Source: Rhynchosporium graminicola (Eukaryota > Ascomycota > Leotiomycetes > Helotiales > Ploettnerulaceae). Taken from it: 64,000 bases of DNA. The stretch is from positions 1-64,000 of the forward strand of contig FJUW01000069.1 in assembly GCA_900074885.1 (NCBI GenBank), read 5' to 3'. A program made the translations under genes and the position numbers. The notes below the pieces were generated by a model that was not told the DNA's origin, ran no database searches, and saw only the letters and a list, made by a program, of their open reading frames with translations. This document shows, one piece after another, positions 47,201 to 59,582 of the stretch; position 1 is the first letter of the stretch; the number at the start of each line of letters is the position of its first letter.

Positions 47201-47927
47201 GGGCAAGACTGACTCCAGCTTCCAGCCATTTGTTCGCCGTGATATAAGCGTCAAATGTACCGCCACTTTTGATGTCTATCTTTGTGTACTCGAAGACACA
47301 GCTCAGAGCTAGGAATGATTAGCCAAGCCTCATAGATCGAGGTCACCGACAGATGGGCTACCTTGTTCCACTTGACGGGGAAGAATGTCTCGGATTTCTA
47401 TTTTCCCTTGAAACTTGGTGGTTGCAAGCGTACCGCATGTATCGATTGCCGTTTTTATTGATTTCGTCAATGTATTTGCAAGACCCTCAGGCAATATTAC
47501 AGATATGTCTTCAACATTATGACCATTTGCTGCTGCAGTAGCAGTTGCGAATAACACTTGAACTGTGGAAGTCCCATCCATAGAAAAGTACTCGGTATTG
47601 ATTCCAATCCACTAATTAAACATTGATGATTTAGCTCAGAATCTATGAGTAAAAGTTGAGTTGTACCTTAGTTTTGGTTTCGTCCGTCGTAATATACTGA
47701 GTATCTGTGCTGTCAATATCTCCCCAATAGGATCCCGCGTCCCCCAAATCTGATTGGACGGGACTTATACCAATTTGTCCCTTGGTGGTAGGTATGATGG
47801 CATGAATTTGTTGACCTGCGTGTTTGTTGATTGTCGGGGTCGCACTTGGGCGAGAGCCGAGCCAAGCACCATTTCCTTGATCAACGAGAACCAAAAAGCA
47901 TAGCGAGAATAGGAGACGTTGATTCAT
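44237..47927 (-). pseudogene. Large secreted modular protein (spherulin-4-like, FN3-like and C-terminal KP4-like parts), one frameshift
   Basis: Nine exons fit together: 47927-47667, 47611-47362, 47308-46962, 46904-46851, 46804-46399, 46294-45433, 45314-45032, 44915-44684 and 44603-44237. Introns are 46-118 bp and all have GT...AG. The expected product is about 1020 aa. It has a signal peptide, an N-terminal domain of unknown type, then a spherulation-specific family 4 domain (VLNGPDYVV, GYVRTGYLG, IGGIFFDEGWPECG), a fibronectin-III-like segment, and a cysteine-rich C-terminus resembling the KP4 killer-protein fold. Exon 5 needs one more base: the frame breaks at about 46420-46435, between GYVRTGYLG and the next conserved block, and every other junction agrees with that. 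The break separates the signal and N-terminal part from the spherulin and KP4-like parts. It could be a real mutation or a sequencing error. KP4-like domains occur in fungal secreted proteins of uncertain role. Confidence 0.7.
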
Positions 47928-48700
47928 GATTATTCCAGTCTAACGAGGTAACCTCGTATAGTTTTTGAAGGCTACTACTAATGTCGGGAGTAAAGGACGA
48001 CTTATCAACGATTTGTTGAGAAGTATGACAAATGCTATAGCTATCCGTCCACGGCTACATCTCGGGATGCCATATTGTATCGACCAGTAGATTCTAGAAA
48101 ACACTTTGGATAGATGTACGACAACATGGGCCCCCCAATCATCAATGTGGGGTCACAGGTGGGCTATTGCTGCTGTTGCTGTAGGCCTTAGTCGAGAACA
48201 GGTACCCACAGAGTGGCATTCAACGCAATGGAAATACCATAAGCATTCAGGTACATGACATGCCCATCGTTCTCAAGGATATTTCCGAGGCTAAATGGAA
48301 CGGAGGACTTTCCAACTAGGAGGGAAATTGATCAATGATCACACCTGCCAACATCGTGCCCTGCCTGTTGGGCAAATTCGACAGGTCAACTGAGGTATAG
48401 AACCTAATTAACCTACTTAGCGAAACTCTATGGTTCATCCATGCCGCTGAGAATGAAAATACTACATCTGGAGAGAGTCTTCGCCATTTTAAAATGACAA
48501 CCTTTTTCTTCTCAACCACCACAAACTATAATCACTAATCGTAGGAACAGCAACTTGAGAGTAGACGTACACTATGAATTTCCGATCTACTTAGCACAAT
48601 ATTGATATCTGTTGTGGTTGCCAGACATTCCAATGTGAAAATATCTGGTAAAAATATTTGGCGCCGTTGGTGGTCAATTTATGTTTGCTCGCTTAAGATT
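47928..48700. other. Upstream region of the modular secreted protein gene
   Basis: No gene found. A minus-strand ORF at 48316-48522 is unsupported. Beyond about 48700 the sequence turns AT-rich and repeat-like. Confidence 0.5.
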
Positions 48701-49206
48701 ACCCTTGCGCACTCTAATCTCAGGAGAATCTCTATATATATCCACATATTATACTAGCGCACGAGGAAGGTTATATATACTATGTTTATACCCTAATTAA
48801 AAGATTTAAATAGAGATTCAGAGGAAGATAAAAGATAATTATCTCTGTTCTATTTAGAGATATCCATATCTTAAAGTATTTATATTATTCTACTATATTA
48901 TGTATAGTTTTAGTAGCTTTTCTGTAAAAGTTTTGCTATTAAAGGTATATTCCCATGTTCTAGTCTATCTTATACACTTTCCTACGAAAGATTATCGTCT
49001 TTTTACTACTATAAAATATGTTTTCTAGCTTGAAAATATCCTCTAATATTCTAGTGTAGCCTACTGTAAACTGGAAACCAGTATATCTTCAAAGATAAAC
49101 TGTGGAAATGTATCCAGTAAGCGAAACTATAGATCTGATTAAGGCACAGTTTCTCTCTCTCACATGATTATTACTATACTAGTAATGTTGTGGTTGCGCG
49201 CCTCGA

Positions 49207-50186
49207 ATATGGCGTCGGATAGTGAGTGAAAATCCCAAAACTGACTTTAGGACTTGTCTCCCTAAGAAATATACCTTCGACCTTGAATTTAGATTCCGAG
49301 ATAGCTAAGATAAAAAAAACCTCTGTAATCATATAGCTTAATAGTTATTAATAAATGTTTATTTGATTTTCTAATTAGAGTGATTTTAATATAGCTATTT
49401 GAGAATAAAAGTCGGATGAGATTTTCATTACCCCGCATATACCCTAAGTTAAAGGACTACGATATTAGTTAGACGGTCAAATATTTTTGATTAATAGTAA
49501 GGCATACACGCCCGCACTCTCAAAGCTTTAGTAAGCTAATAGCACGCAGGGGTACGTATAGCTATTCAAAGGGCGCTATATTAAGCTTCCCGACGCTATT
49601 ACCTTAGTATACTCTACTTGTATACGTGTATGTATCCGAGGTTCGAGGTGGTCTATGGCTAGCGCTCGTGCCCAATAAGTGAGGTATATTCTAGTGCGAG
49701 TATACCCTGAGGTATTATTCTGCCCCCTATAATTAAGTATATAAATATAAGTTTTGGTAATCGATAACTATCCTGTATTTAATATTGTAAGGCTTCTAAG
49801 AGTCTATACTATAGAAGGCATAACAAAATGAGAAGAACCCAAATCTGAAGGAGTCGCTTTATGCTACGTTTAGTAAGGCAAAACCTTAGGTATATAGAAA
49901 ATGAGTGAAGAAGTAACTTTTTTTTCTAATACTATAGGAGGAGCAAGCTCTTATAGGAAGGCAGAAGCACCCTAATAGTAGCTAAACCTTATAGCCTAAG
50001 GCTGCTAGAATGAAAAGGGATTTGAAAGTCTCATAATACCTTAATTATATGAATTCTATAGAGTTGACTTGAAATCAAAATCAAGTTCATCGTATGAGCA
50101 GTTCTTTCTTAATTATTTATTCAAGACATGTAGGATCTGTATACCCCGCACATTTGGGACCTCCACTCACTATCCGAGGCCATACC
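49207..50186. mobile_element. Non-autonomous element or decayed transposon bounded by inverted repeats
   Basis: The left end 49207-49239 and the right end 50153-50186 are inverted copies sharing TATGGC, TCGGATAGTGAGTG and TCCCAAA in the same spacing. The 980-bp interior is AT-rich, without ORFs, and contains repeat copy B. It looks like a RIP-mutated DNA transposon derivative; no transposase remains to assign a superfamily. Confidence 0.6.
49814..50028 (+). repeat. Dispersed repeat copy B
   Basis: Inverted partner of 42357-42569. The two copies bracket the modular secreted protein gene. Confidence 0.85.
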
Positions 50187-50482
50187 CGAATAGTCTCGGC
50201 TGGGTTCTGAACCAGAGACACCTTTGGCTCTGCTTACGATAGATGTTGGAGTTTAGATTGTCTGCTTTTGAATATACTTTTGTGGATCAGGCTTTCGAGA
50301 TTGCTCTCCCGTGTACTTCGGCCCTCCTGTTGGCACAAGCTTTCCAACGGCGCCAAGCTGCTTCGGGGGTTCCACATTTCGCATTTCTAATGGGTATACG
50401 GAGAGCTACTTTGAGAGGAAAAAAGTTCGTAATTGGTTCATGATATCCGGCTGGCCCGATGATCCGCCGTCGAGGCACAGTA

Positions 50483-50678
50483 CAGAGGTATAGCGGTTAG
50501 TGTCTACCCCCAGGTTCGGCAGGGGGACTGCAGCTTTTCCTAGTATACTAGTGACTGCTCCGTGCTTTAGATTATCCATACTAAGATCCTCTTTTTTCTA
50601 CAACCTGATTAAGAAAAGCGTTAAGTAGCTGGGGACCCCTACAAAATCAGGGGGCTAAAGATAACCGCTGTACCTCTG
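50483..50678. mobile_element. MITE, TA target site, CAGAGGTATAGCGGTTA terminal repeats (copy 1)
   Basis: Left end CAGAGGTATAGCGGTTA and right end, read inverted, CAGAGGTACAGCGGTTA differ at one position. Both sides are flanked by TA. The 196-bp interior is non-coding. TIR plus TA duplication points to the Tc1/mariner superfamily. Confidence 0.75.
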
Positions 50679-50912
50679 TAGAAGATGTGGATCATTTTTT
50701 GCGGGAATATTGTTGGAATATGTGTACTTATGGTAAGGATAACCAAATCTTCACCCTGTGAAGTGATTCTAAGAAGTCTCGCCCACATCTAGAATGATTG
50801 TGATCAAACCTCGGGCGCTGGCCCTCTGGAGACTCTCTGCGATAGACGTGATAAGGGTTTATGGATCCGCACAGAAGTAGTGCATGGATTGAGATAGGCA
50901 ATCGCTCGTATA

Positions 50913-51161
50913 CGGAGATGCAGGGGCTGACTAGTATTCTTAGTCACAAGGGCTACCCAGCACTTATAATCTCAACATCTTGCAAATCTCTATATATATA
51001 TCATATGAATTTCATTTGAACGCTATGAGGATGTTTAGAAGATGAAAAGTATGTAGACGCAATATTTGCTTATTTACAGTCCGTTTACGCTGTGATGTTA
51101 GGGTATTTACGAACAGCCCCTGCTATTCACTGGCAATACGAAGTTAACCGCTGTACCTCCG
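50913..51161. mobile_element. MITE of the same family (copy 3), diverged
   Basis: The right end reads TAACCGCTGTACCTCCG followed by TA. The left end (CGGAGATGCAGGGG after TA) matches it inverted with several changes. The LINE at 51172 inserted at the very edge of this copy: the LINE target-site duplication starts in the last bases of the MITE. Confidence 0.5.
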
Positions 51162-54100
51162 TACGAAGTATCACCGAATATCATTTTCCCGAACCTACCT
51201 AAAGGTTCGATAACTTCATAACCCGACCTCTAAAACGCATAAAAACGATATATAATTAATCGCTAAAGCCTATTCTATCGGTATATTAACTTTTTACGAG
51301 TTATTTACATTAATAGAGCTTAGTATACTCTAAAATCGATATTTAGAGGTTCCGGACGGATATACTCGCCCGTATAAGCCTTTATCCCTTTCTAACTTTC
51401 GTAGTAACAAAAGGATAACGCAGCTAGCAGACTTTCGAGTTCCTAGAATTGCCCTTTATAGTAATATTACCCTAGAGAAGAACTCTATATAAGCTATTAT
51501 TCGCATCTAACTAGATACTCTTAAACACTAGACCCGAATCCGCCGCGATATGCTTAACGGAGCAGCCCTCGCCCTCGACTACTTTATAATAGCTATTAAA
51601 TAAGAACCTAACTATATTAAGTTCGCTATACTTATATAGGACTCCTTTATTAAATATATTACTATAGAAGCTTATTCCTCTATCGCTCCTCTCTTCCCTA
51701 AGAGAGTTCTTATAGCTTCCCTCCCCTCATTAGCACTAGTGTCTTCCTCTAGCTCCTCTAGTAAGTCACTTACCTAGGCCGATCGAGCGGGTATAGCTAA
51801 GACCCCGAAAAACTCAGGAGTAACTCTCCCTAAGCTACTAAGTAAGCCTCGCCCTGCTACTACTAATTCCAGCTCTTCCGGTAGCGCCTCCCTTAGCTCG
51901 TTAAACACGAGTATAGCTAGCGATCGCCGAGACTCTAGGATTATAGTTATACTCGAGCAACTAGCCCGACTAGTTAGATAGGAGATCTACGTAATCCGAA
52001 AGGCTATTATAACTGAAATCCCGGAGGTTATTATCAGTAATCTCCTAAGGATTACCGAAACACGCACTAGCTAGGCTCTCTACTTAGATACCCTTAGCAC
52101 CCGCGATATCCTTATTACTCCGGAGAATAAGTAAATTCTTATAAGAATTATAAGTACTACTACTATTAACCTCCCGGAAGTTTAATATAATTACTCTCTT
52201 CTAGGAGTACTAGCTTATATGCGCGACTTATTCGGAAATAGTATTACTATTACCGAAGAGGAAGTTACTATTAAAGTCTTCGCCTAAACCAGGTAATACC
52301 TGATTATTTACCGACTCTCGCTTAGAGCTAAAGTAAACCTAGTAAGCCTCTATCTTAACTAGAGCGTTATACTAAAGGTCTTAGTTCCCCTATTCCGAAT
52401 CTTCAATTCTAGCGCCCTATTAAGACCCTTTATTAAGAAAGTACTAATCATTCAGCACTTAGATAAGTATTAAGGATACTATATCCTAACGAAATACTTC
52501 CGCTTTACGAGATATAGCTACTATACTATACGGATTAACTAGCACTAAGGATCTACCGGAGATATATATAAACACTCGGCGAAATACTATAACTACTATA
52601 GACCGGAACTATTAGGATACGACTTATACCTAGCTGCCCCTCGATAAGTTAAGAGCAAAATTATTAAGCCTATAAAGAAAGAGCTAAGCACGATACGAGT
52701 CGCGGGCGATCGTATCAGACGAGATATCCTAGCTAAGGCTATAGTAGCTACTGCGGCTGAAATAGCCGAATAGAGGAGTAGAGCTTCGGAAATTAATAAC
52801 TTACTAACCCCGGTACTACGTATTCTTAAGAGAAAGAAGAGAGCTATAGTCTCGGTATACGAGGTATAAGTTCCTTAGATATAAGAGTTATAATCGCGAT
52901 CTAGATCACGATCGTAAACTCTCTTTAGTACTCCTAGACCGATAAGAGATATCGTTCTATAGATATAGCTCACTTAATCAGGGAGAGCTAAGCGATCGAT
53001 AGCTAATACTAATAACTTTAACCTATTTAAGATATTAAGATAGAGCTTTATTAGCTATATACCTATAGCTAACTTAGAGGCTATAGATACAGATATAATT
53101 AACACTTAACTCTAATATTAGGAAGCTCGCCTCAGCGACGCGGCAGCTACCGCATAAGAGCTCTCCCTCTCCTAAGGGAGCTCACTATCCTATAGGCTAA
53201 TATAGCTAGGGGACTAGCATACGATATTACGCTATCTCTAGCTTTCGACGAACGAATTAATATCGTCTATATCTAGGAACTATATACTAGTATAGGAAAG
53301 AAAGATATTACGAAAACGCACCTAGGTTACGATATATATACTCCTATCGATACCTAGGACTCACTTGATAATAGGCCTAAGGTGCTTACTTACGTCCGAA
53401 AGAGCGCTACTCTTAAGGTCTAGCAGAAGCGACTAATTAGCTCTAGGGATCTCCTCTAGCTTATAGTTAATAGCTTCTTAATCCTTAATATATACTAATA
53501 GCTACTTATAGACCCGGTAGTAGATTATATTATAAACCTTACTCTACTAGCCGACTGCCTAGTCGGCAAAGACTTTAATACCTTCTATAAGAGCTAGGAG
53601 CCGGGAATAGAGATAAGAGGAAGAGGTAAGGAGATTATAGTCTAGGTAGCCTATAGTAATATAGACTTTATCAGAGAAGTCGGCATTCCTACGCAGGACG
53701 TAGGGAATTATATCCTAGACCTTACCTTTATAAATATCCTATACGTAGTTATAATAGTTAGACTGGATCTTTATACTAGATCGGATTATTAGACTATAGT
53801 TACTATTATACCCGGAAGAAGCGTAGAAATACTTAAGTAAGTTAACTTCCGAGTACCTGAGACTTAGCTACCTTAAGTCGCGGGCCTTATCGCGAACAGG
53901 GTTAAAGCGATACTACCGGAAATCAGAATAGCAAAAACTAAAGCTTAGGTAGATTATCTCGTATAGTCTATCGGTAGTATATTTTAATATACGATTTATA
54001 TAACAAGGAAGGCGGATAAGAGTATAAGTAACTTAGCTCCTTAGTAGATAGTAGCGAATAAAGACGCTTATAGAGATTACGTGGACGCGAAGAGGCGTGA

Positions 54101-57100
54101 TCCCCTTAGTAATCAAACGATCGAAGCTCGGTAGTACTTTCATATAGCTATAAGAAAGTCGAAGCGAGACTACTAGTAGAAGATTCTTAATAATATCTAT
54201 AATAATAAGAGTCTTTATAAAGTAATAAACTAGTATAAGAAGGCTACTAATATCAAGCTCCCCCCCCTAAGAGTTAACGGCGGTATCGTTAAGGATAACC
54301 TCGAGATAGTCCAAGTTATAGGAAAGGAGGTGCTCGGGCGATTTAGCGCTAAGAATAACCTTTATATTAATCTACTTATCAGATAGTAAGATACTTCTAC
54401 TTTACTTTAAGAGACTACTATCTCTATCGAAGAGGTCGAGAAGAGGATAATCAAAGTTAGTAGTACCTCTCCTAGCGTAGACAAGGTTATAATATAGCTT
54501 CTTAAAGTATATTAGAGTTCAGTTAGTCCTCTATTATATACTATCTATAATATATATCTATCTCTTAGCTATTACTTATCGAACTAGAAACTAGCAGAGG
54601 TAGCTATACTCCTAAAGGCTAGACTAGGGCGAGATAAGTCGTTACCACGATCGTAGCGGCCGATCGCTTTACTTTCCTATATCAGAAAAGGGTTCGAAAG
54701 AATTATCGCTAGCTATATTACTTATACGGCGCTCGAGCTCAAATTCCTTAGCTTATAGTATATAGGGGCCTTACTGAAACGATCGGCGATAGACCTTATA
54801 GTATGCCTATCGCATAATATTAAGCTCGCTCTAGCGAACGGACGCGAAGTTACGATAGTCATACTTAACGTTCAAGGAGCTTTTAACGCCCTACTTCCAC
54901 GTAGGCTCTTATAACGCCTTATTAAGTAAGGTTAGCTACCTCTACTCGTGCTTCTAATTACGAGCTTCCTCGGGGCATGTAGGGTATAGGTACGACTAAG
55001 TAAGATACGAGCGGGTGAGATGATAATAGAATACAGTATACCCTAGGGCTCCTCCCTTTCCCTTATTCTCTACTTCCTTTACTTAGCTAAACTACTTCTT
55101 TTAGATCTAGAGCTCCACTTTAGGTACGTAGATAATATACTAATCTATAGAGCTACTAAGTCTCTTAACTCTAATATCTAGCTTCTCTCTGCGGATCTCC
55201 GCGGTATTCTTAACTAGAGTAATAAAAATAAGGTCTTCTTCGCACTAGAAAAGATAAAAGCTATATATATCACTAGGCGTAAGTATAGTTAGAACTTAGT
55301 AATTATCGTTAGTAACGAGCTTATACTAGAACTGATCACTAAGGCGGAGAAAGGACAGGTCCTTATATTACGCTAGCTCGGAGTTTACTTCGATAGGAAG
55401 TATAAGTTTAAGTAATATATCGTAGTACGCTCTAGGCTCGCACGAGTAGCTACTTTCCATATTCGAGGTCTCGTAAATATAAAGAATAGACCCTTAGTAG
55501 TAGCACTTCGGAAAGCGATTTAGATATGCGTCCTCCTAGCGCTACTATATAGATCGGAAGTATAGTACGGCGGAAGATATAAGGCCCCTACTTAAACACG
55601 AGCAGAGAGACCTAACTAGGTCAGCTCATAAGTCGGCGGATTTATCGATAGGGTTAATAAGACTCTTATACTTACTATAAAAGGTACTCTACTAATCTAG
55701 CGGATTATACTTATCGTAACTCTCTACCGCGACTCGGGCCTCCTATTAGCTAAGGTTGCGCTCGAGGAGGCGAAACTACACTTTACTATACAGCTCTAAA
55801 TAGTCGATAAAGACTACTCTCTCGTCCGAAGGATAGCCCTCTAGCTAAAGTAACGAGGACGAGGCGCAAGTATACTAAAAAGAGCTTAAACGAAACTCTA
55901 ACGACTTAGCCTACTAATACTAATAGTACTAAGGCTAATTATTCGAATACCCTACTTCTCACGAGACTACTATACTAATCTAATAGGAGGCGTCGATAAG
56001 GAGATAGCTACTACTGCTTTCAAAATATAATAAGTAGACCGAGCGGATATAGACGTAATAGTCTTCTTAGATAGCTCTAAGAAATACACGGACGATAGGG
56101 AGAAGTTTATTAGCTATAGTTACGCTATCTACTAAGGCAATAAGTAAGTATATACCGGATTCGGCTCTATTAATATAATATCTCACGTCTTTAACGCAGA
56201 GGCTATCAGTACTTAGAAAGGGCTTCAAGCTACTCTACGTGACCCTATACTACGGGGGAATCGCATATAGTAGTATATTAATAGCACTTCTATGATCTAG
56301 TATATCTAGGGTATAGCTTCCGTATCTTCATAGTAGGCTTTCTATTAGATATAGGATATAATACTTACTAACGATATCTAAGTAAAGTAGTCCCTAGGAT
56401 ATATAGAGATTAAGGGAAACGAGGCTACAGATAAGCTCGTAGATAATAGCTGCGCTGCTATTCTCTGGGACTCGGGACTAGCGAGCGAACTAACTATTAG
56501 TAGTATCAGGTCAGAATTTAGGATATAGTTTCGGGAAGCTCAGTAGAGCTAGTAGCGCCTATAGGAGTCACGCTTCTCTACAGCTTACCGGAGGTAGAAT
56601 ATATCCTACTCGATCAGAGACTATCCGGAGCTTATAATACTTTTACGCTAGAGGCTATACTACTTCCTTACTCTGCGAACCTTATACGGCGACTTTACTT
56701 AGTACTATAATAAATATTATTACGATAATACGCTCCTTACCTGCTTATGCGGTAAGACGAAGACGCTAGACTACCTGATATACTACCGGTATATCAGGAG
56801 GTCCTTCTCACGCTAGCTAGAAAAGCTAGTTACTACCTTATAGCTCGACGAAAGGGATACTTAACGCTATCTCCAGATAATAATCGAAAATCTAAAGCTC
56901 TTCTTATAGTTTTTAGAGGTTACGCACTTCTATAATAAGATTTATAAGAGGCACTAAGGAATTCTTAGTAAAGATCTCTGACCTATAGCGATCACGGTCG
57001 GCGTAGTATCCTCCCGGGGGAACTTCCCTTAGGAGAGGAGCGCTTCTACGCTCTATATATAGACTCTTAGGCTTATTATATATATACGATTTAGGACGGG

Positions 57101-57445
57101 GTTATTTGTTTTCACGGAGTATAGATATATAGGTATAGTTTAAGTCAGGAGCTATTATTATTAATTTCTCCTTTATCACTTAGTGGTTTCTACTTGCATT
57201 AGGAGCTCGCTCTATTCTATTTATTCTAGCGTAACTATCTCAACTAGCGGAGATAAGCGTAGTAGCTTTAAGCTTATTAGGCCACCGAATCTGTCCTCTA
57301 AGGCACTATATGATTCCATTATACGTATGAGCCCTTAGCTAGACACGTCCCTATGCCCCCTGGGAAGCCTCAGAAGTGTATACCTACGGTGTACCTTCGC
57401 TGGACGCAAATAACTATCATCATCATCATCATCCGTACGAAGTAT
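51158..57445 (+). mobile_element. Near-full-length LINE (Tad1-like), heavily RIP-mutated, with perfect 14-bp TSD
   Basis: The body is 51172-57431 (6260 bp). It is flanked by TCCGTACGAAGTAT at 51158-51171 and 57432-57445, an exact target-site duplication, and ends in a (CAT)n tail as LINEs do. Reverse transcriptase motifs survive in frame fragments: RPIALLSYIRKGFERIIA (near 54660-54710), KRSAIDLIVCLSH and ILNVQGAFNAL (near 54775-54890), and FRYVDNI, the former F/YxDD catalytic block (near 55120-55135). RNase H remnants are VFLDSSKKYTDD (near 56070) and GYIEIKGNEATDKL (near 56398). A Cys-rich end (LLTCLCGKTKT) follows near 56740. Stops, mostly TAG/TAA from C-to-T or G-to-A change, fill every frame, so it is dead. 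The first 2 kb probably held the gag-like ORF1. Motif order gives plus orientation. Confidence 0.9.
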
Positions 57446-57732
57446 AGCAATGAGCCCTTGCAGGCCCAGGCCCCCTCCCTGCAGCAATCTGCCTGTCCAC
57501 AGTGGCGCTCCAGCGGCTCGACTGCCGCTAGTAAAAGCTCCCTGCGCCTTGGTTCCTTTTCCATCCGCCCTCTGAAATATTCGCTTGATTGATATCCCGC
57601 AGATCAATCTTGGCCTGGCTATCTTCTGTTTGCGTCTTTACTTCTTGTCAAGATCCTCGTTCCTGCGAAAGGAGTGCAGCTTTTTGATTGCAGCAAAGTC
57701 CGCATGATCTTAACAGCTTACCTGCCTTGAAT
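57446..57732. other. Spacer between the LINE and the DUF7730-type gene
   Basis: No gene. It probably serves as promoter for the downstream gene. The base composition returns to normal immediately after the LINE tail. Confidence 0.5.
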
Positions 57733-58816
57733 ATGGTATTCGTCCTACGGGATTGGCTTAGATCTCTTATCACACCAGAATACTGTGGAACCCAAACGAG
57801 AAGAGACTGCTGCGATTTCGACTTGCCTGCTCCTCGTCTGCTTCCTGATCGTCTTTTGATAACACGACCTTCAACTCCGGGTTCTCTTGCAGCTCCAGAG
57901 CTATGCAGCGCTGTTCCTTGCCTTGACCATCTCTCAGCAACTGGAACTTCTACCGAGTCACTCCTCCTCGAGCTTCTACCCCATGAGATGCGCCAGAAAA
58001 TATGGTCTCTTGTCATAGGAGGGCAGACTTACCAACTTGGCGTGCTGCCGTATCGCTGGCGCTCCAATCGTTTAAGCAGCTCTCGCTGTCTCTGTGCCGA
58101 CCCGGACAAGTGCGATGAAGGATGCTCACGTGATGATCATAATGAAATGCGTCATGTAGACATGTATAACCAACCTCCATTCAAAATGGGGGACTCTCTA
58201 TGCCTCTTGACAGTATGTCGACAAATGTAAGTCTCATGGACTTCCCTAGAACGCTTTGCATTCAAGTCACTAATATTCACCTGTCCGCAGCTACTTTGAA
58301 GCTATCAGCATCTTGTACTCCTCTAATACTTTTTTTATCGATCACGCAAAAGCCATGGAATTCCTTCCTCTCACAATTTTGCCCCAACGTATGAACACTA
58401 TACGCAACCTACGCTTCATCTGGGACTTCTCCGGTCCTCTTCCTGTTAAAGTCTATGATTACATTTGGGCGAAAGGGACTAGATATGAGGAGATCTTACA
58501 TATACGCCAGGAAAAATGGCAGAAGATATGGAATATCTTATCTGAGATGACTGGGCTGCGTCAACTCTATGTGAAGCTCCGTGTTGGCGGAGAGTGGGAG
58601 ACTTTTAGTCGAGTAAGTGCGGAAGTGTTGTTGGGCCCAGTCAAACAAGTCACCAGAGCTGTAATGTTCTTACTGGCCCTCCCATTCCCAGCAATGCATC
58701 AGGGCATTTCACCTTCGCGGCTTCCTTGGGGGCCAATAAATGGTTGGGAAGGCTCAGATCCGTGGGACGATTTACCAAACTGTAAGATTCAAAGAATTAC
58801 TCGGGACGAGTTGTAG
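57733..58816 (+). CDS. DUF7730-type hypothetical protein
   Basis: Two exons (57733-58226 and 58291-58816) around a 64-bp intron (GTAAGT...CCGCAG) give 339 aa. Upstream in-frame sequence lacks an ATG. The core begins with LLLELLPHEMRQKIWSLVIGG (about residue 75), then CLLTVCRQ joined across the intron to IYFEAISILYSSNTF, and continues with a LPLTILPQRM...IRNLRFIWDF block. This is the pattern of the fungal DUF7730 family (F-box-like helix followed by a repeated alpha/beta region), common as expanded, fast-evolving genes in Pezizomycotina. Function is not known. The gene sits between a LINE and a MITE but shows no stops or RIP-like bias. Confidence 0.7.
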
Positions 58817-59364
58817 TCTGCTGGGAATCACTTTTGAAACACTTCTCCGAGCACAACTATATTTTCACAATTGCAGTTTAAGTTTCAACGATCATAATTA
58901 CACATGTAGTGCTGCATGGTAGAGCAATTCTGCAGTCTCGGTGCAATCTCTCTTCGTGCCTCTCTTGTGCATGCTAGTATGGCAGTATGACTCGTGAATA
59001 TTGACTTTTCAATCGTGTCGATCATCGAGTCATAAAGAGCACTTTGTCCAAAGCTGGCTGCGAGGCCACTCGTCACCCAAAAACGGATCAAGTTGGTATT
59101 GAGTCGCAATCAACACCCGTGTTTTTCGGGGCAAGGTCTGACTTAGGCCTAGCCCGGAATGTCTGCAGTATGATATGAAATCCAATTGGGCTCCAAATTT
59201 CGCTCTACTGCAGTTGCCAGGTATGCGGAGCTCATCAAATCTCGCAAGTAGAAGATAACTAACATCTTCCTTGTCCTCTCCTCCGGGTAAATACACGATA
59301 GCCGATTAGACGAACTCGGCTGCGGCACATGCACTATATTAAACATTTTTATCATGAAGGTTTG
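58817..59364. other. Intergenic with possible decayed coding sequence on the minus strand
   Basis: Three overlapping minus-strand ORFs (59454-59149, 59296-59030, 59109-58885) each read protein-like for a while. This suggests a small frameshifted gene remnant. No domain recognised. Confidence 0.3.
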
Positions 59365-59582
59365 CAGAGGTATAGCGGTTAAGTGCCATCCCTGGTCGAC
59401 TATGATTTTAAGGCTTCCAACCTTAGCTAAACAGAGTAACTTATTAGAACGCACTGACTTGATGGCACTGAGTCGATCATCTGCTTACTTACTCGCAGAT
59501 TAATTAGACTTTCGAGACACGCAGAGCCTGCCCTGCCGCCCCCAAAATCAACCAGGGACAGCAATTAATCGCTGTGCCTCCA
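59365..59582. mobile_element. MITE of the CAGAGGTATAGCGGTTA family (copy 2)
   Basis: The left end has the family terminal repeat. The right end carries its inverted, more diverged form (TTAATCGCTGTGCCTCCA) followed by TA. The inner arms also pair further (CCCTGG near both ends). 218 bp, non-coding. Confidence 0.65.

Noticed and set aside
50482..50530. tRNA gene suggested by GGTATAGCGGTTAGT and AGGTTCGG
   Set aside because: No cloverleaf can be formed with a normal anticodon arm, and the segment is the end of a MITE with inverted partner and TA flanks.
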